From an uncultured Litoreibacter sp. (GTDB lineage: Bacteria > Pseudomonadota > Alphaproteobacteria > Rhodobacterales > Rhodobacteraceae): 64,000 nucleotides of DNA. Every line of letters starts with the position of its first letter. Positions within the stretch are counted from its first letter, which is position 1. Under the pieces are notes generated by a model, which saw only the letters and a list, made by a program, of their open reading frames with translations, ran no database searches and was not told where the DNA came from. Below, one piece after another: positions 43,858-53,175 of this stretch. The position numbers were made by a program, and so were the translations under genes. The DNA lies in assembly GCA_947494435.1 (NCBI GenBank), contig CANLUY010000001.1:1-64000 (forward strand), written 5' to 3'.

Positions 43858-43922
43858 TTCACGAAATTAACAGTGACGTTCACGTAATTGGCTTTGAATG
43901 TAAATGAAAACTTCACGACATT
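43858..43922. repeat. Three phased direct repeats TTCACGNMATT upstream of the LytTR gene
   Basis: TTCACGAAATT (43858-43868), TTCACGTAATT (43879-43889) and TTCACGACATT (43912-43922) lie 21 to 85 bases upstream of the LytTR start. The start-to-start distances are 21 and 33 bases, near two and three helical turns, so all face the same side of the helix. LytTR proteins typically bind phased direct repeats, which makes these likely operators. Confidence 0.65.
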
Positions 43923-44014
43923 TCTCCTTGCGCGGGTACCCGCCCTGCGCACGAGGGATAATGCCACTTATGGCGGGGGAAGTAGCGAGTTTGGTATTGG
44001 CCCGGCACCCGTTT

Positions 44015-44048
44015 GACGCCAGTATTGCCCCCGATCAATACTGGCGTC
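44015..44048. repeat. Perfect 13-bp inverted repeat in the leader of the PaaI-like gene
   Basis: GACGCCAGTATTG (44015-44027) and CAATACTGGCGTC (44036-44048) are exact inverse copies around the eight-base loop CCCCCGAT. The structure ends 15 bases before the thioesterase ATG at 44064, next to the GAGG ribosome-binding site. There is no T-tract. It may be an operator for a dimeric repressor or an RNA hairpin controlling translation. Confidence 0.7.
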
Positions 44049-44063
44049 CCGAGGCCTCCCCCG

Positions 44064-44501
44064 ATGTCACTCAAAATCCGTAACGAGCATTATGCCGAAA
44101 AGGTGCGTGCAAGCTTTGCCGCGCAAGCCATGATGGCGACAGCCGGCGCGCGCTTGTCAGACGTAACACCTGGGTCCTGTGTGATCACCGCCCCGATCCT
44201 TGAAGGCGTGACCCAACAGCATGGATTTGGCCATGCTGGTCTGACATTCGCGCTTGGTGACAGTGCGGCAGGCTACGCGGCCCTGAGCGTCATGCGCGCG
44301 GATCAAGAAGTTCTGACAACTGAGATGAAGATAAACCTGATCGCCCCTGCACAAGGCGACCAGCTTAAAGCGGTGGGTCGGGTCGTGCGTGCCGGACAAC
44401 GGCTCTGCGTGGTTCAGGCGGATGTCTTTGCAATCAGCGGCTCGACTGAGACGCTGATTGCTATTCTTCAAGGAACAATGATCCCGGTGGAGGCAGCTTA
44501 A
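44064..44501 (+). CDS. PaaI-family acyl-CoA thioesterase (hotdog fold)
   Basis: A 145-residue single hotdog-domain protein with the PaaI signature [20 protein letters not shown] near 57-76 and [20 protein letters not shown] near 95-115. PaaI enzymes hydrolyse phenylacetyl-CoA or related thioesters. No phenylacetate catabolic genes are nearby, so a general housekeeping thioesterase role is more likely. The start is ATG 44064 after GAGG. The gene overlaps the folD end by four bases in convergent orientation. Confidence 0.85.
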   Translation: MSLKIRNEHYAEKVRASFAAQAMMATAGARLSDVTPGSCVITAPILEGVTQQHGFGHAGLTFALGDSAAGYAALSVMRADQEVLTTEMKINLIAPAQGDQLKAVGRVVRAGQRLCVVQADVFAISGSTETLIAILQGTMIPVEAA

Positions 44502-45400
44502 GCCGTCAATCCTGCAGGCTCTTCCAACCCGTTGGCACGGCAGCAAGCTGTCAGTGTGTTGGCCAGCAGACAGGCGATGGTCATTGGACCAACACCCCCG
44601 GGGACTGGCGAGATCGCGCCCGCGACGGCCGCGCAGCTGTCATACTCAACATCACCCACCAGCCGGGTTTTGCCTTCGCCTTTTTCGGGGGCGTCCAGAC
44701 GGTTGATGCCCACATCAATAACGGTTGCACCGGGTTTGATCCAATCGCCGGGCACCATTTCCGGACGTCCCACGGCGGCCACAACAATGTCCGCCCGCTT
44801 GACGACCTCCGGCAAATCCTTTGTGCGCGAATGCGCGATCGTCACCGTGCAACTGTCGCCCAGCAGCAATTGCGCCATCGGTTTGCCCACAATATTTGAG
44901 CGTCCGATCACGACGGCATCCATACCAGAAAGAGACCCATGATGATCCCGTAACATCATCAAGCAGCCCAGCGGGGTGCAGGGCACCATGGATTTCTGCC
45001 CCGTGCCCAGCAGCCCCACATTGGAGATATGGAAGCCGTCCACATCCTTTGCGGGATCAATCGAATTGATTACAAGGTCTTCATTCAGATGACCCGGCAA
45101 AGGCAATTGCACCAGAATACCGTGGATGCTCGCATCATTATTCAGCTTATCGATCACAGCCAGCAAGTCCGCTTCTGACGTATCGGCATCAAGCTTGTGC
45201 TCAACCGATTTCATCCCGACCTCGACGGTCATCTTACCCTTTGAACGGACATAGACCTGACTGGCCGGGTCCTCGCCCACCAGCACCACGGCCAAGCCGG
45301 GTGTAATTTCGTGCTTGTCTTTCAAACGCGTCACATGTTCCGCGACTTGGCCGCGCACTTTGGCCGCAAAGGCCTTTCCGTCAATCACTGTCGCTGACAT
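44498..45400 (-). CDS. folD: Bifunctional methylene-THF dehydrogenase/methenyl-THF cyclohydrolase
   Basis: A 300-residue enzyme interconverting methylene-, methenyl- and 10-formyl-tetrahydrofolate. Motifs: [16 protein letters not shown] with the catalytic Lys near 55, [12 protein letters not shown] near 95, DGFHISNVG near 125 and [14 protein letters not shown] near 165 for NADP binding. ATG 45400 is used because a GGGA lies just upstream; a start four codons earlier is possible. It lies downstream of fhs on the same strand, forming a one-carbon pair used for formate assimilation and oxidation. Confidence 0.97.
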   Translation of the reverse strand: MSATVIDGKAFAAKVRGQVAEHVTRLKDKHEITPGLAVVLVGEDPASQVYVRSKGKMTVEVGMKSVEHKLDADTSEADLLAVIDKLNNDASIHGILVQLPLPGHLNEDLVINSIDPAKDVDGFHISNVGLLGTGQKSMVPCTPLGCLMMLRDHHGSLSGMDAVVIGRSNIVGKPMAQLLLGDSCTVTIAHSRTKDLPEVVKRADIVVAAVGRPEMVPGDWIKPGATVIDVGINRLDAPEKGEGKTRLVGDVEYDSCAAVAGAISPVPGGVGPMTIACLLANTLTACCRANGLEEPAGLTA

Positions 45401-45464
45401 CTCATATCCCATCGTAATTTTGGCGCACCCTTTGATCCAAGGGCCGGAGCCGCAAAGCGGCGAC

Positions 45465-45510
45465 GCGCGCGGGAGGGCTCGATGCCCGTCCCGCGCGCCC
45501 CCCTTTTTTT
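45465..45510 (+). terminator. Strong hairpin plus T-tract on the plus strand, between folD and fhs
   Basis: GCGCGCGGGA and TCCCGCGCGC with inner GGGC/GCCC form a stem of 14 pairs with one bulge (45465-45498), followed on the plus strand by CCCCC and TTTTTTT. Both flanking genes are on the minus strand, so the T-tract points the wrong way for fhs. It would end plus-strand transcripts, for example read-through from the PaaI-like gene antisense to folD. Confidence 0.65.
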
Positions 45511-47187
45511 CTAGAACAAACCTTCGATCTGGCCTGCATCATTCAACATGATTGCTTCCGCAGATGGCACACGCGGCAAGCCCGGCATGGTCATGATCTC
45601 TCCGCAGATCACAACGATAAAGCCCGCGCCCGCTGACAGACGCACTTCGCGCACTGGCACCGAGTGCCCTACTGGCGCGCCACGGCGGTTCGGGTCGGTT
45701 GTGAAGGAATATTGCGTCTTTGCCATACAGACCGGCAATGACCCGTAGCCCTGCTCTTCCCAGTCTTTCAACTGGTTGCGGATCTTTTGATCCGCCAAGA
45801 CTTCATCAGCCCGGTAGATCGACTTTGCAATCGTCTCGATCTTTTCGAACAATGGCATGTCATCGGGATAGATCGGGGCGAAATTCGCCATATCCGCATC
45901 CGCAATTTCCGCAACACGCGTCGCCAAAGCTTCCGAGCCTTTGGACCCAAATTCCCAGTGCTGCGATACAATCGCCTCGGATCCCTGCTCGGCCACGTAG
46001 TCTTTCACGGCCTGAACCTCAGCCTCGGTATCCGTGACGAAGTGGTTGATCGCCACGACGACCGGCACGCCAAAGGATTTCACATTCTCGATGTGACGTC
46101 CAAGGTTCGGGCAGCCCGCTTGTACGGCGTCGACATTCTCCGTACCCAAATCAGCTTTTGCCACGCCGCCATTCATCTTCATCGCGCGCACGGTCGCGAC
46201 CAGTACGACGCAAGACGGTGCCAGACCGGCCTTGCGGCACTTGATGTTCAGGAATTTCTCCGCGCCCAGATCAGCACCAAAACCAGCCTCAGTCACAACG
46301 TAGTCCGCCAGCTTCAAAGCCGTCGTCGTCGCAATCACGGAGTTACAGCCATGCGCAATATTCGCAAACGGTCCGCCATGGACGAATGCCGGATTATTCT
46401 CCAGCGTCTGCACAAGGTTCGGCTGCATCGCATCTTTGAGCAACACCGTCATCGCGCCGTCGGCCTTGATGTCACGCGCATAAACCGGCGAACGGTCACG
46501 GCGATAGGCCACGATGATGGAGCCCAAACGCTGTTGCAAATCCTCAAGGTTCAGAGCCAGACACAGGATTGCCATCACTTCCGAGGCCACCGTGATGTCA
46601 AACCCAGCCTCCCGCGGGAAGCCGTTGGCCACCCCACCCAGCGATGCCGTGATCATGCGCAACGCGCGGTCATTCATGTCGACAACACGACGCCACGCAA
46701 CACGACGCGTGTCGATCTCCAACTCATTGCCCCAATAGATATGGTTGTCGATCATCGCCGACAGCAGGTTATGCGCCGAGGTGATCGCGTGAAAGTCACC
46801 GGTGAAATGCAGGTTCATCTCTTCCATCGGCACAACTTGTGCGTAGCCACCACCGGCAGCCCCGCCCTTCATCCCGAAGCACGGACCAAGCGACGCCTCA
46901 CGAATGCAGACCGCCGCGTTCTTGCCAATAGCGTTCAAACCGTCGCCCAGACCCACAGTGGTCGTCGTCTTGCCCTCCCCCGCTGGCGTCGGGTTGATCG
47001 CCGTCACCAAGATCAGCTTACCATCCTTATTGCCCTGCACCGAATTGATGAACTCTTGGCTCACCTTCGCTTTGTCGTGGCCGTAGGGCAGCAGGTGATC
47101 AGACCCGATCCCAAGCTTCTCGCCAATCTCTTGGATTGGGCGTTTCTTGGCGGCGCGCGCGATTTCAATGTCGGTGAGATAAGCCAT
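45511..47187 (-). CDS. fhs: Formate-tetrahydrofolate ligase
   Basis: A 558-residue ATP-dependent ligase making 10-formyl-THF from formate and THF. The P-loop is [16 protein letters not shown] near 65-80; further family segments are [20 protein letters not shown] and [16 protein letters not shown]. Length and motifs are standard. ATG 47187 follows GGGGA; the in-frame extension upstream is not conserved-looking. With folD (downstream) and glyA (left end of the window) it serves C1 metabolism, which in roseobacters handles demethylation of methylated amines and sulphonium compounds; the MttB homologue in this window could feed it. Confidence 0.97.
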   Translation of the reverse strand: MAYLTDIEIARAAKKRPIQEIGEKLGIGSDHLLPYGHDKAKVSQEFINSVQGNKDGKLILVTAINPTPAGEGKTTTTVGLGDGLNAIGKNAAVCIREASLGPCFGMKGGAAGGGYAQVVPMEEMNLHFTGDFHAITSAHNLLSAMIDNHIYWGNELEIDTRRVAWRRVVDMNDRALRMITASLGGVANGFPREAGFDITVASEVMAILCLALNLEDLQQRLGSIIVAYRRDRSPVYARDIKADGAMTVLLKDAMQPNLVQTLENNPAFVHGGPFANIAHGCNSVIATTTALKLADYVVTEAGFGADLGAEKFLNIKCRKAGLAPSCVVLVATVRAMKMNGGVAKADLGTENVDAVQAGCPNLGRHIENVKSFGVPVVVAINHFVTDTEAEVQAVKDYVAEQGSEAIVSQHWEFGSKGSEALATRVAEIADADMANFAPIYPDDMPLFEKIETIAKSIYRADEVLADQKIRNQLKDWEEQGYGSLPVCMAKTQYSFTTDPNRRGAPVGHSVPVREVRLSAGAGFIVVICGEIMTMPGLPRVPSAEAIMLNDAGQIEGLF

Positions 47188-47224
47188 AGTGTCAGGTCCC
47201 CTGAAGGCAGAAATGCCGGTTGAA

Positions 47225-47241
47225 TTGTATCCGCTATACAA
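47225..47241. promoter_or_regulatory. Inverted repeat TTGTAT-N5-ATACAA before fhs
   Basis: A perfect 6-bp inverted repeat with spacer CCGCT lies 38 bases upstream of the fhs start, in the expected promoter. The half-sites are of the type bound by GntR-family regulators (TNGT...ACNA). The regulator is not encoded nearby. Confidence 0.45.
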
Positions 47242-47307
47242 CCGCATACCAAACCGCCGCCCGAGCGATTACGACATTTCCTCCCGTGGAATCGGCGCGC
47301 CAATGCG

Positions 47308-48426
47308 TCAGGTTTTCAGCAAAAACCCCGCCTCTGCCACCGTCTGACCATTGATCTGGACACTCACTTTCTGCGCACCGGGATAGTCTTTTCGGGTCGT
47401 GACGACCTTATAAGGATGGGATTTTTCCAGCACCACAGCCTCGCCAGCACGCACGTTCCGCTCCGTCCATTTGAAGACTTTCGGGCTGAGGGAGCCATTC
47501 GCTCGCATGAAATGCAGCACATAATCAATCAACAGACGCTGATCGCGTTTGGCTTGAAAACGCAAGGCGATCGGCATCTGATCCCCAAGCTGAACCACCT
47601 CTGGGCAGTGCAAAACGATATCGCTCAGGTCCGGCGGCGGAAATCCGAACGCCTCCAACACGCCAGCATGACCCTGCTTGATCAAACCGCGACACGCATG
47701 TTTCACCAGTTTGACACGCGCCTTGGAGGCCCCGTCCAACCAGTCACTCGCAATCTGCGCAATCAGGTCAGGGTGATCTTTCGAAATATCGTTCAGATTG
47801 TTTGCAACCGACCTGCGCACATATTCAGACGGATCATCCCGAAGTACTGTCAGGATCGGCAGCAGCGGGGTCGGGTCCTCAACAAAGCGATGCAGCTTGA
47901 TCCCCCAAGGCAACAAAGGCCGCGCGCCTTCGCTGACCAGTCGCCGCACATGGGCATTGTCATCCTCCGCCCAACGGCGCGCCGTCTTCAAGGTCAGGTC
48001 TGGATGGTCGCGAAAGAACGGGCGCACCGCAAATTCTGCCGAAAAGCGCATCGTCATTTCGCGCAACGCATCCAAATTTGGCACAGGATCCTCTAGCCCA
48101 TGCCGCGCGATGACCCGCGCCATCGGTTCGACTGCCCAGCCTGCGATCCCCAGATCATCCACGCTCATTTCGGACAACTCCATGTCCGTTTTGGGATGCA
48201 ATGCCGCGACCAAGGCCGCCCGCTTCAGCGCCATATCTTCCGGCAATGCAGCATCCACCGCCACGCTGATCTGCTCCGCCCGTGCCAGCATTTCCAAATC
48301 ATCCAACCCGCTCAAAGCCGTTTTCAAAAACACGTCTGGCGCAAATTGGTGGGACGCTTTGCCAAGATGCGCAGCCATCCCTTCGATCAAAGTCTGGTTG
48401 AAGATATTCTTAAACGGCTCATCCAT
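47308..48426 (-). CDS. DNA alkylation repair protein, AlkD/HEAT-repeat type
   Basis: A 372-residue helical-repeat protein. The centre has the AlkD-like HEAT pattern with RRWAEDDNAHVRRLVSEGARP near 150-170, DDPSEYVRRSVANNLNDIS near 195-215 and DWLDGASKARVKLVKHACRGL near 225-245. These proteins remove or bind alkylated bases (3- and 7-alkylpurines) as DNA glycosylases. The C-terminal about 100 residues (from IALRFQAKRDQRLL) look like an added beta-domain, as in the longer AlkC-like members. It overlaps the MOSC gene upstream by eight bases, so the two are coupled. Confidence 0.85.
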   Translation of the reverse strand: MDEPFKNIFNQTLIEGMAAHLGKASHQFAPDVFLKTALSGLDDLEMLARAEQISVAVDAALPEDMALKRAALVAALHPKTDMELSEMSVDDLGIAGWAVEPMARVIARHGLEDPVPNLDALREMTMRFSAEFAVRPFFRDHPDLTLKTARRWAEDDNAHVRRLVSEGARPLLPWGIKLHRFVEDPTPLLPILTVLRDDPSEYVRRSVANNLNDISKDHPDLIAQIASDWLDGASKARVKLVKHACRGLIKQGHAGVLEAFGFPPPDLSDIVLHCPEVVQLGDQMPIALRFQAKRDQRLLIDYVLHFMRANGSLSPKVFKWTERNVRAGEAVVLEKSHPYKVVTTRKDYPGAQKVSVQINGQTVAEAGFLLKT

Positions 48427-49003
48427 CCGGTGCCCAATGCGGTTGATCGGGGATATGCAATGTCAAAACATCGCCAACCCGCAACGTCCCTTCCCGTTCC
48501 ACCCAAGCGGTCACACCGCGTCGTCCTTTTGCGGCCGCTTTGAATTTGCGCCCCGCACCCGGCGCATCTTTCTCTATCACGGGGCCCGGCAAAGTGCAGG
48601 GTCGATTTTCCATATCCACTGTTAGCGTCGTGCCATCTTGTGACTGCAGTCGTGATGACGGCGGGATATGTGAAAAATCTGCGATGCCTTCCAAAACCAT
48701 GCTGGCTCCACACCATTCCGGATCGAAATCGTCCACGCCAATCGCTTGTGCAATCTGTGCCAGTTCCTCTTGCGAAACGATCGAAAACTGGCGGGTGTTT
48801 TTTATCGGGGTTCCCAATGGATATTGGCTCGTCACGCGCGCGCAGGACGCGCGTGTCAATCCACCATGATCTTCCCCCACAGGCCCGTCAAAACGGGCCT
48901 CAATTTTTGTCAGCGGTTGAGATCTCAAGGCCGCCTTCCGATCCGGAACATGGCCAAGCCAGATAATTTTTCCAGTGAAAGACGTCTTCTTCAAAGCAGG
49001 CAT
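48419..49003 (-). CDS. MOSC domain protein
   Basis: A 194-residue protein with the MOSC fold (molybdenum cofactor sulfurase C-terminal). Family features are the GPVGEDHGG loop near 40, WCGASMVLEGI near 97 with its cysteine, and TVDMENRPCTLPG near 130. Stand-alone MOSC proteins such as YiiM reduce N-hydroxylated bases or carry sulphur for metal clusters. It is the first gene before the AlkD-like protein, with an eight-base overlap; a joint role in handling modified bases is possible but unproven. Confidence 0.85.
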   Translation of the reverse strand: MPALKKTSFTGKIIWLGHVPDRKAALRSQPLTKIEARFDGPVGEDHGGLTRASCARVTSQYPLGTPIKNTRQFSIVSQEELAQIAQAIGVDDFDPEWCGASMVLEGIADFSHIPPSSRLQSQDGTTLTVDMENRPCTLPGPVIEKDAPGAGRKFKAAAKGRRGVTAWVEREGTLRVGDVLTLHIPDQPHWAPDG

Positions 49004-49084
49004 AAAAACTCCTAATCATAAATGCCAAAAGCTTCGCATTCCGCGAAAGCGGCGTCCAGTATCTCTTTGGAAAATAGATATAAA

Positions 49085-49113
49085 AAGAAAAACCCCGGCG
49101 CTGTGGCCGGGGT
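49085..49113 (-). terminator. Intrinsic terminator of ftsH
   Basis: AACCCCGGC and GCCGGGGTT form a 9-bp stem around GCTGTG (49091-49114 region). On the minus strand the stem is followed by TTTTTCTTTTTATA, an ideal U-tract, a few bases past the ftsH stop at 49120. Confidence 0.88.
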
Positions 49114-49119
49114 TCTATC

Positions 49120-51039
49120 TTATGCGGAAGGTTCAGGCTCCATGCCCGGGTCTTTCGGCGTTTTCGGCTTTTTGGTCTTCGGGATCGCCGCAAGAGAGGC
49201 CTTGCCACCTGAATCTGGCGCGTCCTGATCGTCATCATCATGATCAATCGGCAGACCGTTGATCACTTTGGTGATCTCATCACCTGTCAGCGTTTCATAT
49301 TCCAGCAAGCCTTGCGCCAACCGTTCGAATTCCTTGTTGTGCTTTTTGAGGATTTTCACCGCCGTCTCATAACCCTCGTCAATGATGGCTTTCACCTCAT
49401 CCTCAATCAGCCGCTTCGTCTCAGCCGAGACGGAGAAACCGCCAGCACCACCACCACCTTGATAGCCTTCTGCAGCCTCTTGGTAGTCAATATTGCCAAC
49501 CTTATCGGACATGCCCCAGCGCATCACCATTGAACGCGCCATCTGACTGGCCTGCTGAATATCGCCCACGGGGCCGGAAGAGACGGACTCTTCGCCGTAT
49601 TTCAGGATCTCAGCGGCCTTACCTGCCATCGTCATCGCGATGCGTTGCTTGGCCTCGTCCTTGAACAACTGCAAGCGGTCCATCTCAGGAAGGGAAACGA
49701 CCATACCCAGCGCGCCACCGCGCGGGATGATTGTCGCCTTATAGACCGGATCACATTTGTCGAGGTTTAGCCCAACAATCGCGTGGCCCGCCTCGTGATA
49801 AGCCGTCTTTTCCTTCTGGTCCTGTGTCAGCACCATAGACCGACGTTCAACGCCCATCAGAACCTTGTCCTTGGCCATCTCGAAATCTTCCATCGTGACA
49901 ACACGACGTCCGATCCGCGCGGCAGACAATGCAGCCTCATTCACGAGGTTCGCAAGTTCCGCACCAGAGAATCCCGGCGCACCACGTGCGATGATCCGCA
50001 AATCGACGTCGGGTCCAAGTGGTGTTTTGCGCGCGTGGACGCGGAGGATTTTCTCACGACCCTTAATGTCGGGATTTGGCACCTGCACCTGACGGTCAAA
50101 TCGGCCCGGGCGCAGCAGCGCAGGGTCCAACACGTCCGCGCGGTTGGTCGCAGCCACGATGATGATGCCTTCATTGGCCTCGAAACCGTCCATCTCCACC
50201 AGCAATTGGTTCAGCGTTTGCTCACGCTCGTCATTGCCGCCACCATAGCCAGCCCCACGGGAGCGGCCCACGGCGTCGATCTCGTCGATAAACAGGATAC
50301 ACGGCGCATTCTTCTTAGCTTGGTCGAACATATCGCGCACACGGCTCGCGCCAACACCCACGAACATCTCGACAAAATCAGAACCAGAAATGGTGAAGAA
50401 CGGCACGCCAGCCTCGCCCGCAATCGCACGTGCGAGCAACGTCTTACCTGTGCCCGGAGGGCCAACAAGCAACGCACCTTTAGGGATCTTACCACCAAGG
50501 CGGGAGAATTTCTGCGGATTGCGCAAAAACTCGACGATCTCTTCCAGCTCTTCCTTGGCTTCATCAATGCCCGCAACATCGTCAAACGTCACACGGCCAT
50601 GCTTTTCGGTCAGCAGCTTTGCGCGCGATTTGCCAAAGCCCATCGCCCCGCCTTTGCCGCCGCCCTGCATGCGGTTCATGAAGAAAATCCAGATACCAAT
50701 GATAATGATGAACGGCAGCAGCGTACCCACATAGGCCAGCAGACCGTTTTGTTCTTGAGCGGTCGCTGTGAAATCCACGTCATTGGCGATCAGCACTTCG
50801 GTCACATCAACGCCCTCAGGCTTGATGGTCACAAACTGCTCATTCCCCGACGTCCCGATGATCCGTTCCCCGTCCAGCGTCGCACTATCGACAGAGCGCG
50901 ACTCCACGCGGTCCACAAATTCTGAGTATGGAATGGTTTGCGAATTCATCTGCGCCTGTCCGCCATTGAACAGGTTAAACAGCGCTACGATCAACAAAAG
51001 CAGAACGAGCCAGAAGGCGATATTGCGCGCGTTGCCCAA
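49120..51039 (-). CDS. ftsH: ATP-dependent zinc metalloprotease FtsH
   Basis: A 639-residue membrane protease. Two N-terminal transmembrane helices ([19 protein letters not shown] and [20 protein letters not shown]) flank a periplasmic domain; the AAA domain has Walker A GPPGTGKT near 192, the second region of homology [18 protein letters not shown], and the zinc site HEAGH near 417. It degrades misfolded membrane and regulatory proteins. It is last in the ybgC-tol-pal-cpoB-tilS run. A candidate heat-shock promoter overlaps the tilS end upstream. Confidence 0.97.
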   Translation of the reverse strand: MGNARNIAFWLVLLLLIVALFNLFNGGQAQMNSQTIPYSEFVDRVESRSVDSATLDGERIIGTSGNEQFVTIKPEGVDVTEVLIANDVDFTATAQEQNGLLAYVGTLLPFIIIIGIWIFFMNRMQGGGKGGAMGFGKSRAKLLTEKHGRVTFDDVAGIDEAKEELEEIVEFLRNPQKFSRLGGKIPKGALLVGPPGTGKTLLARAIAGEAGVPFFTISGSDFVEMFVGVGASRVRDMFDQAKKNAPCILFIDEIDAVGRSRGAGYGGGNDEREQTLNQLLVEMDGFEANEGIIIVAATNRADVLDPALLRPGRFDRQVQVPNPDIKGREKILRVHARKTPLGPDVDLRIIARGAPGFSGAELANLVNEAALSAARIGRRVVTMEDFEMAKDKVLMGVERRSMVLTQDQKEKTAYHEAGHAIVGLNLDKCDPVYKATIIPRGGALGMVVSLPEMDRLQLFKDEAKQRIAMTMAGKAAEILKYGEESVSSGPVGDIQQASQMARSMVMRWGMSDKVGNIDYQEAAEGYQGGGGAGGFSVSAETKRLIEDEVKAIIDEGYETAVKILKKHNKEFERLAQGLLEYETLTGDEITKVINGLPIDHDDDDQDAPDSGGKASLAAIPKTKKPKTPKDPGMEPEPSA

Positions 51040-51092
51040 AAGGATTCTCCCGAAATCAGGGTGGATGTGGCCGGTCTTACGGCGTTGACCTT

Positions 51093-51121
51093 AAAATAGG
51101 GGTAATTGCGCGCAGTTCAAT
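51093..51121 (-). promoter_or_regulatory. Candidate RpoH (sigma-32) promoter of ftsH
   Basis: On the minus strand ATTGAA (51121-51116) and CCCCTATTT (51102-51094) are separated by 13 bases, resembling the RpoH consensus CTTGAA-N13-17-CCCCATNT. It is 54 bases upstream of the ftsH start, and ftsH is a classical heat-shock gene. The -35 box overlaps the tilS stop region. Confidence 0.5.
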
Positions 51122-52352
51122 GCGATAAAAGCCCGGAAAGGAACTGTTCGCGAGATCGTGTCAATCTGGCGCACCATCCGTTAGGCATTCCGGCCAAAGG
51201 GGCCGCCACCAATTCCTCTCCGCGCCACACCGCAGGCAAGGCAAGGGCGGAGGCGCGCGGCACCCCGCATGCGCGCCAATCAGGGCACTGCGCCAAGCCG
51301 TTCTCGTCCAGAACCCGCAGCTCCAGATCAGCCGCATGAGGTCCGTCAAACACCCAGCGATTGTCCCACAAATCATTCGATGCGCAGCTTGTCCCCCGCA
51401 CGGCCTCCACCTCCCGCGTGACACGAATAACGCCGTCTTTCCAAGACCATAGGCACCCATGCAACGTCACAGTTTTCTGCGCGCGCACCGCCTTGATCAG
51501 ATTGAGCTGTTCGGCGCGTCGCGGTGGATAGATCGCAGGCGCGACGCCGTTGAGAATGGCCAACACAAAGCGCCGCGCCTCCTCATGGCCCAGACCGCAA
51601 AAGGCGCGCCAGTCCACGCAAACATCACCCAGATCCATCGTCACGAGTTGCAAAATGTTGCGATGCGTTAACGCCTGCAACGCGGAGGACGCAGCCCGCA
51701 TTTGCGCCGCAACTTCGCTCAGCGTGTCCGCGCCGATATCCAGCTTTTGAAGGGTTTCAAGCGCCTCACGCGTTTTCACGCGCTCAAATCGATTGTCCTC
51801 ATTGGACGGGTCCTCCACCCAGTCCTGCCCGCAAGCCGTCAAATATGCGCGCAACTCTGCCCGTGTTTTCTCAAGAAGCGGACGGTAAAACGGAACACCA
51901 TGCCGTGTCATTGACGCGGGCATGGCGGCCAACCCGTCAGCCCCTGCCCCGCGCGCCAGACGCATCACAAAGGTCTCCGCCTGATCGTCGGCGGTATGTC
52001 CGATCAACACGCCAACCAACCGATGCGCCTTTGCCCACTCCGCCAACAAACCGTAACGCGCCTGCCGCGCCTCATCCTGCAAATTGCCACCCTGCGGCCC
52101 AGCCACCCAAGGCAATACCTCATGCGCGACATTCCGCGACGCGCAAAGATTACCCACAAAGGTGGCCTCAGCGGCGGAAGCCGTGCGCAACTCGTGATCG
52201 ACTGTGGCCGCACGCACCGTCACGCCGCAATTAGCCGCGCTTTCCAACGCACACAAAAGAAGCGCCACAGAGTCGCCGCCGCCGGAGACCGCAACTCCGA
52301 TCTCGCCACCTTTGTTTGCTTTCAAGAAATTAACAAAGCTCTCGCTGAGCAC
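51117..52352 (-). CDS. tilS: tRNA(Ile)-lysidine synthase
   Basis: A 411-residue PP-loop ATPase that attaches lysine to C34 of the CAU-anticodon tRNA-Ile. The PP-loop SGGGDS is at 23-28, with IGHTADDQAETFVMRLARG near 110-130 as the second conserved region and GADGLAAMP next. It begins one base before the cpoB stop, so the two are coupled. A short C-terminal region after 350 is less conserved. The tilS-ftsH adjacency is common in many bacteria. Confidence 0.95.
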   Translation of the reverse strand: MLSESFVNFLKANKGGEIGVAVSGGGDSVALLLCALESAANCGVTVRAATVDHELRTASAAEATFVGNLCASRNVAHEVLPWVAGPQGGNLQDEARQARYGLLAEWAKAHRLVGVLIGHTADDQAETFVMRLARGAGADGLAAMPASMTRHGVPFYRPLLEKTRAELRAYLTACGQDWVEDPSNEDNRFERVKTREALETLQKLDIGADTLSEVAAQMRAASSALQALTHRNILQLVTMDLGDVCVDWRAFCGLGHEEARRFVLAILNGVAPAIYPPRRAEQLNLIKAVRAQKTVTLHGCLWSWKDGVIRVTREVEAVRGTSCASNDLWDNRWVFDGPHAADLELRVLDENGLAQCPDWRACGVPRASALALPAVWRGEELVAAPLAGMPNGWCARLTRSREQFLSGLLSH

Positions 52353-53162
52353 TCAGGAGCAGCCCAAACTTGCCCGCGATTGGTTCGCAAGCACGACCTG
52401 ATCAGAGGCAGGATAGCGGTTACCGACTTCAGTCAGCATCAAACACGCCTCATTGCGTTGCCCCAAAGCATCCAAGGACATCCCCAATTTGCGCAAGGCC
52501 GATGGCGCCCGCGCGCTGTCAGGAGAGCCTGAGAAGCTTTCAAGATAGGCCCTTGCTGCCCCTTGTGGATCACCAGCACCAGCCAATGCCTCACCACGCA
52601 TATAATGCGCGTCGGCTTCTAGCGGGCTGCCCGGGTAGGATTGCGTAAAGGTCGCAAACTGCTCTGCGGCGCTGCGAAAGTCACCTGAGGCGAGCGCCCC
52701 CTCGGCCCGCTCGAAATCATTCTTCTCGCCAATGGCCAATTCCGGCGCGTCATTTTGCGGGACGGCCACTTGCGCGGCAGGGGCCGCACCTGTGTCGCCA
52801 CCCAAAGTTGGCGTCTGACCAACAGTGCTCAGATCGCCGCCTTCAAGCTCGACCAGACGAAATTCCAGATCACCGATCCGGTTCGTCCCATCTGTCACCA
52901 CACGGTTTATGCGGTTTTCAAGCTGTTCGGTTTTTGCGTTCAGGCGGGTCAAACCCGCCTCAATTGCGTCGATACGCTGCAATGTGTCGCCCGTGACGGC
53001 GACCCCGCCACCTGTTCCCGTCGTGTTCAACTCGGACTTCAGCCGGTTGATCTCGGCATTCAGAACGCCAAGCTCAGACCGGATATCCGCGAGCGAGCTG
53101 TCCTGCGAGACCGCAGGACCCGCAAGGCCCAAAGCAACAACAACACTCAGAAAACGCATCAT
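52353..53162 (-). CDS. cpoB: Tol-Pal system protein CpoB/YbgF
   Basis: A 269-residue periplasmic protein with signal peptide (MMRFLSVVVALGLAGPAVSQ), an N-terminal coiled coil for trimerisation (LADIRSELGVLNAEINRLKS) and C-terminal TPR repeats (FERAEGALASGDFRSAAEQFA, SPLEADAHYMRGEALAGAG). It coordinates the Tol machine with peptidoglycan synthesis at division. It sits between pal and tilS with gaps of 13 and 0 bases. Confidence 0.93.
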   Translation of the reverse strand: MMRFLSVVVALGLAGPAVSQDSSLADIRSELGVLNAEINRLKSELNTTGTGGGVAVTGDTLQRIDAIEAGLTRLNAKTEQLENRINRVVTDGTNRIGDLEFRLVELEGGDLSTVGQTPTLGGDTGAAPAAQVAVPQNDAPELAIGEKNDFERAEGALASGDFRSAAEQFATFTQSYPGSPLEADAHYMRGEALAGAGDPQGAARAYLESFSGSPDSARAPSALRKLGMSLDALGQRNEACLMLTEVGNRYPASDQVVLANQSRASLGCS

Positions 53163-53175
53163 CTTGGATAAGCCC

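Noticed and set aside
45787-47223. Long plus-strand reading frame (478 codons) opposite fhs
   Set aside because: It is the antisense shadow of a highly conserved gene; the translation is arginine/histidine-rich and matches no family.
49783-50925. Plus-strand frame of 380 codons opposite ftsH
   Set aside because: Antisense to conserved ftsH, no ribosome-binding site, biased composition typical of a shadow frame.
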